From the NCBI GenBank assembly GCA_003484865.1, contig DMZT01000186.1:1-8100 (forward strand): a stretch of DNA of 8,100 nucleotides. Direction: 5' to 3'. The stretch comes from Stenotrophomonas sp. GTDB taxonomy: Bacteria > Pseudomonadota > Gammaproteobacteria > Xanthomonadales > Xanthomonadaceae. Numbering within the stretch: the first letter of the stretch is position 1; each line of letters starts with the position of its first letter. The translations under genes and the position numbers were made by a program. The notes below the pieces were generated by a model that was not told the DNA's origin, did not search any database, and saw only the letters and a program-made list of their open reading frames with translations. Shown in pieces: positions 7,876 to 8,100 of the stretch.

Positions 7876-7890
7876 AGGTCATGGTGACCT
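7876..7890. promoter_or_regulatory. Perfect palindrome AGGTCA-N3-TGACCT, candidate operator
   Basis: Two perfect 6-base arms flank a 3-base spacer (TGG on the plus strand). The site lies 77 bases upstream of the adaptor start and about 49 bases upstream of the plus-strand -10 box. Its size and symmetry suit a dimeric helix-turn-helix regulator such as a TetR, MarR or GntR type. Which family binds is not known from the sequence. Confidence 0.5.
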
Positions 7891-7914
7891 GCGGCGATGG
7901 CTTCCCGGGCCCGG

Positions 7915-7930
7915 TTTCAGCTAGATGAAA
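7915..7930. promoter_or_regulatory. Near-perfect palindrome TTTCA-N6-TGAAA over the -35 region
   Basis: The 16-base element TTTCAGCTAGATGAAA has 14 of 16 bases symmetric, with CTAG at its centre. It covers the weak -35 of the plus-strand promoter. Its centre is about 40 bases, near four helical turns, from the centre of the other palindrome at 7876-7890. A regulator bound here would block or assist polymerase at the exported-protein promoter. Confidence 0.4.
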
Positions 7931-7944
7931 TGGCAGGCTATACT
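7916..7944 (+). promoter_or_regulatory. Predicted sigma-70 promoter of the exported-protein gene
   Basis: TATACT at 7939-7944 matches the -10 consensus at five of six bases. Seventeen bases upstream, TTCAGC (7916-7921) is a weak -35, matching three of six. The start of transcription would fall near 7950, giving a leader of about 53 bases before the ATG at 8004. The weak -35 lies within an inverted repeat (7915-7930), which suggests control by a bound regulator. Confidence 0.55.
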
Positions 7945-7951
7945 CGGCCCA

Positions 7952-7973
7952 GTTCCGTACCCCACGCCGGAAC
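7952..7973 (+). repeat. 6-bp inverted repeat in the leader of the exported-protein gene
   Basis: GTTCCG (7952-7957) and CGGAAC (7968-7973) are perfect complements around a 10-base loop. If transcription starts near 7950, as the -10 box predicts, this would be a hairpin at the very 5' end of the mRNA, which can protect a transcript from decay. It could equally be a DNA site or chance. Confidence 0.3.
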
Positions 7974-7992
7974 GACCAGACCCGTTTATCGG

Positions 7993-7999
7993 AAAAGGA
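7993..7999 (+). promoter_or_regulatory. Ribosome binding site of the exported-protein gene
   Basis: AAAAGGA ends four bases before the ATG at 8004-8006. The spacing is slightly short but usable, and it fixes the start ahead of a proper signal peptide. Confidence 0.65.
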
Positions 8000-8003
8000 C
8001 ATC

Positions 8004-8100
8004 ATGCGCCCGCAGCCGCTCGCCGCTTGTCTCGTTCTGGCCGTCCTCCTGCCCCTCGGGGCCGCCGCACAGGCCGCAACACCCGCTCCTGCAGTACCCG
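8004..8100 (+). CDS. Exported protein, 5' end only (cut by window edge)
   Basis: Thirty-two codons are visible, starting with ATG at 8004-8006, and the frame stays open to the window end. The start has an AAAAGGA Shine-Dalgarno four bases upstream. The N terminus is a Sec signal peptide: Arg2, a hydrophobic core at about 6-19, and an A-Q-A signal peptidase I site with likely cleavage after residue 24. The mature protein begins with a Thr/Pro/Ala-rich stretch. A Cys at 9 after Leu-Ala-Ala looks lipobox-like but sits too close to the start to be convincing. It is divergent from the efflux operon and shares its control region. Nothing visible identifies the enzyme or family; a regulator is unlikely because the product is exported. 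Confidence 0.8.
   Translation, partial: MRPQPLAACLVLAVLLPLGAAAQAATPAPAVP

Larger units (their letters stand above)
7800..8003. promoter_or_regulatory. Divergent intergenic control region
   Basis: These 204 bases separate the minus-strand efflux operon from the plus-strand exported-protein gene and must carry both promoters. It is less GC-rich than the genes. It holds a plus-strand -10 box (7939-7944) and four inverted repeats (7827-7866, 7876-7890, 7915-7930, 7952-7973). I could not pick a convincing sigma-70 promoter for the efflux operon. The best minus-strand -35-like hexamer, TTGTGA at 7855-7860, lacks a good partner -10. Confidence 0.8.

Noticed and set aside
7904..7913. CCCGGGCCCG palindromic run in the intergenic region
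   Set aside because: Short GC palindromes are expected in DNA of this composition. It has no T run and no clear tie to a promoter.
7742..8005. An 87-codon minus-strand frame across the intergenic region
   Set aside because: It overlaps the adaptor start in another frame, has no recognisable features, and would run through the promoter and operator-like sites.
8004..8100. Lipoprotein call for the divergent protein based on Cys9
   Set aside because: The Cys lies only nine residues from the start, before most of the hydrophobic core. A signal peptidase I site after residue 24 fits better.

Overview
The window carries one complete resistance-nodulation-division (RND) efflux operon on the minus strand and the first codons of a divergently transcribed gene at the right edge. 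The high GC content, the near absence of the sense codons TTA, CTA and TCA, and the style of the two pump proteins suggest a gammaproteobacterium of the Xanthomonadaceae (Xanthomonas/Stenotrophomonas type). That assignment is recognition by eye, not a search result. Base composition looks uniform, and I see no insertion sequence, tRNA, rRNA, CRISPR array or other sign of recent transfer.

Layout, in the direction of operon transcription (right to left): an intergenic control region (about 7800-8003); a lipoprotein periplasmic adaptor (membrane fusion protein, 381 aa); a first RND permease (1169 aa, unusually long); a second RND permease (1031 aa); and a strong intrinsic terminator (18-47). Both gene junctions are 4-base ATGA stop/start overlaps, each with a good Shine-Dalgarno site inside the preceding gene, so the three proteins are almost certainly made as a translationally coupled set. 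No outer-membrane factor (TolC/OprM type) is encoded here, so the pump would need one from elsewhere.

The adaptor would be anchored by a lipidated Cys29 and bridge the permease trimer to an outer-membrane channel. The permeases are distant paralogues, not a recent duplication. The first keeps the AcrB-type proton relay (Asp-Asp in TM4, Lys in TM10, Arg/Thr in TM11). The second has Asp-Asn and Asn at the TM4 and TM10 positions. This recalls MdtABC, where two unlike RND subunits form one heterotrimer, but these sequences do not look like MdtB/MdtC. The first permease also has an Ala/Ser-rich insertion at the funnel hairpin and a long cytoplasmic linker between its two halves.

The rightmost gene (from 8004, plus strand) is cut by the window edge. 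Only a cleavable signal peptide and a Pro/Ala-rich start of the mature protein can be seen. The shared intergenic region holds a good plus-strand -10 box and several inverted repeats, two of which look like regulator binding sites. No regulator gene is visible. I found no clear evidence of a wholly new kind of system; the novelty lies in details of the pump and its control region.
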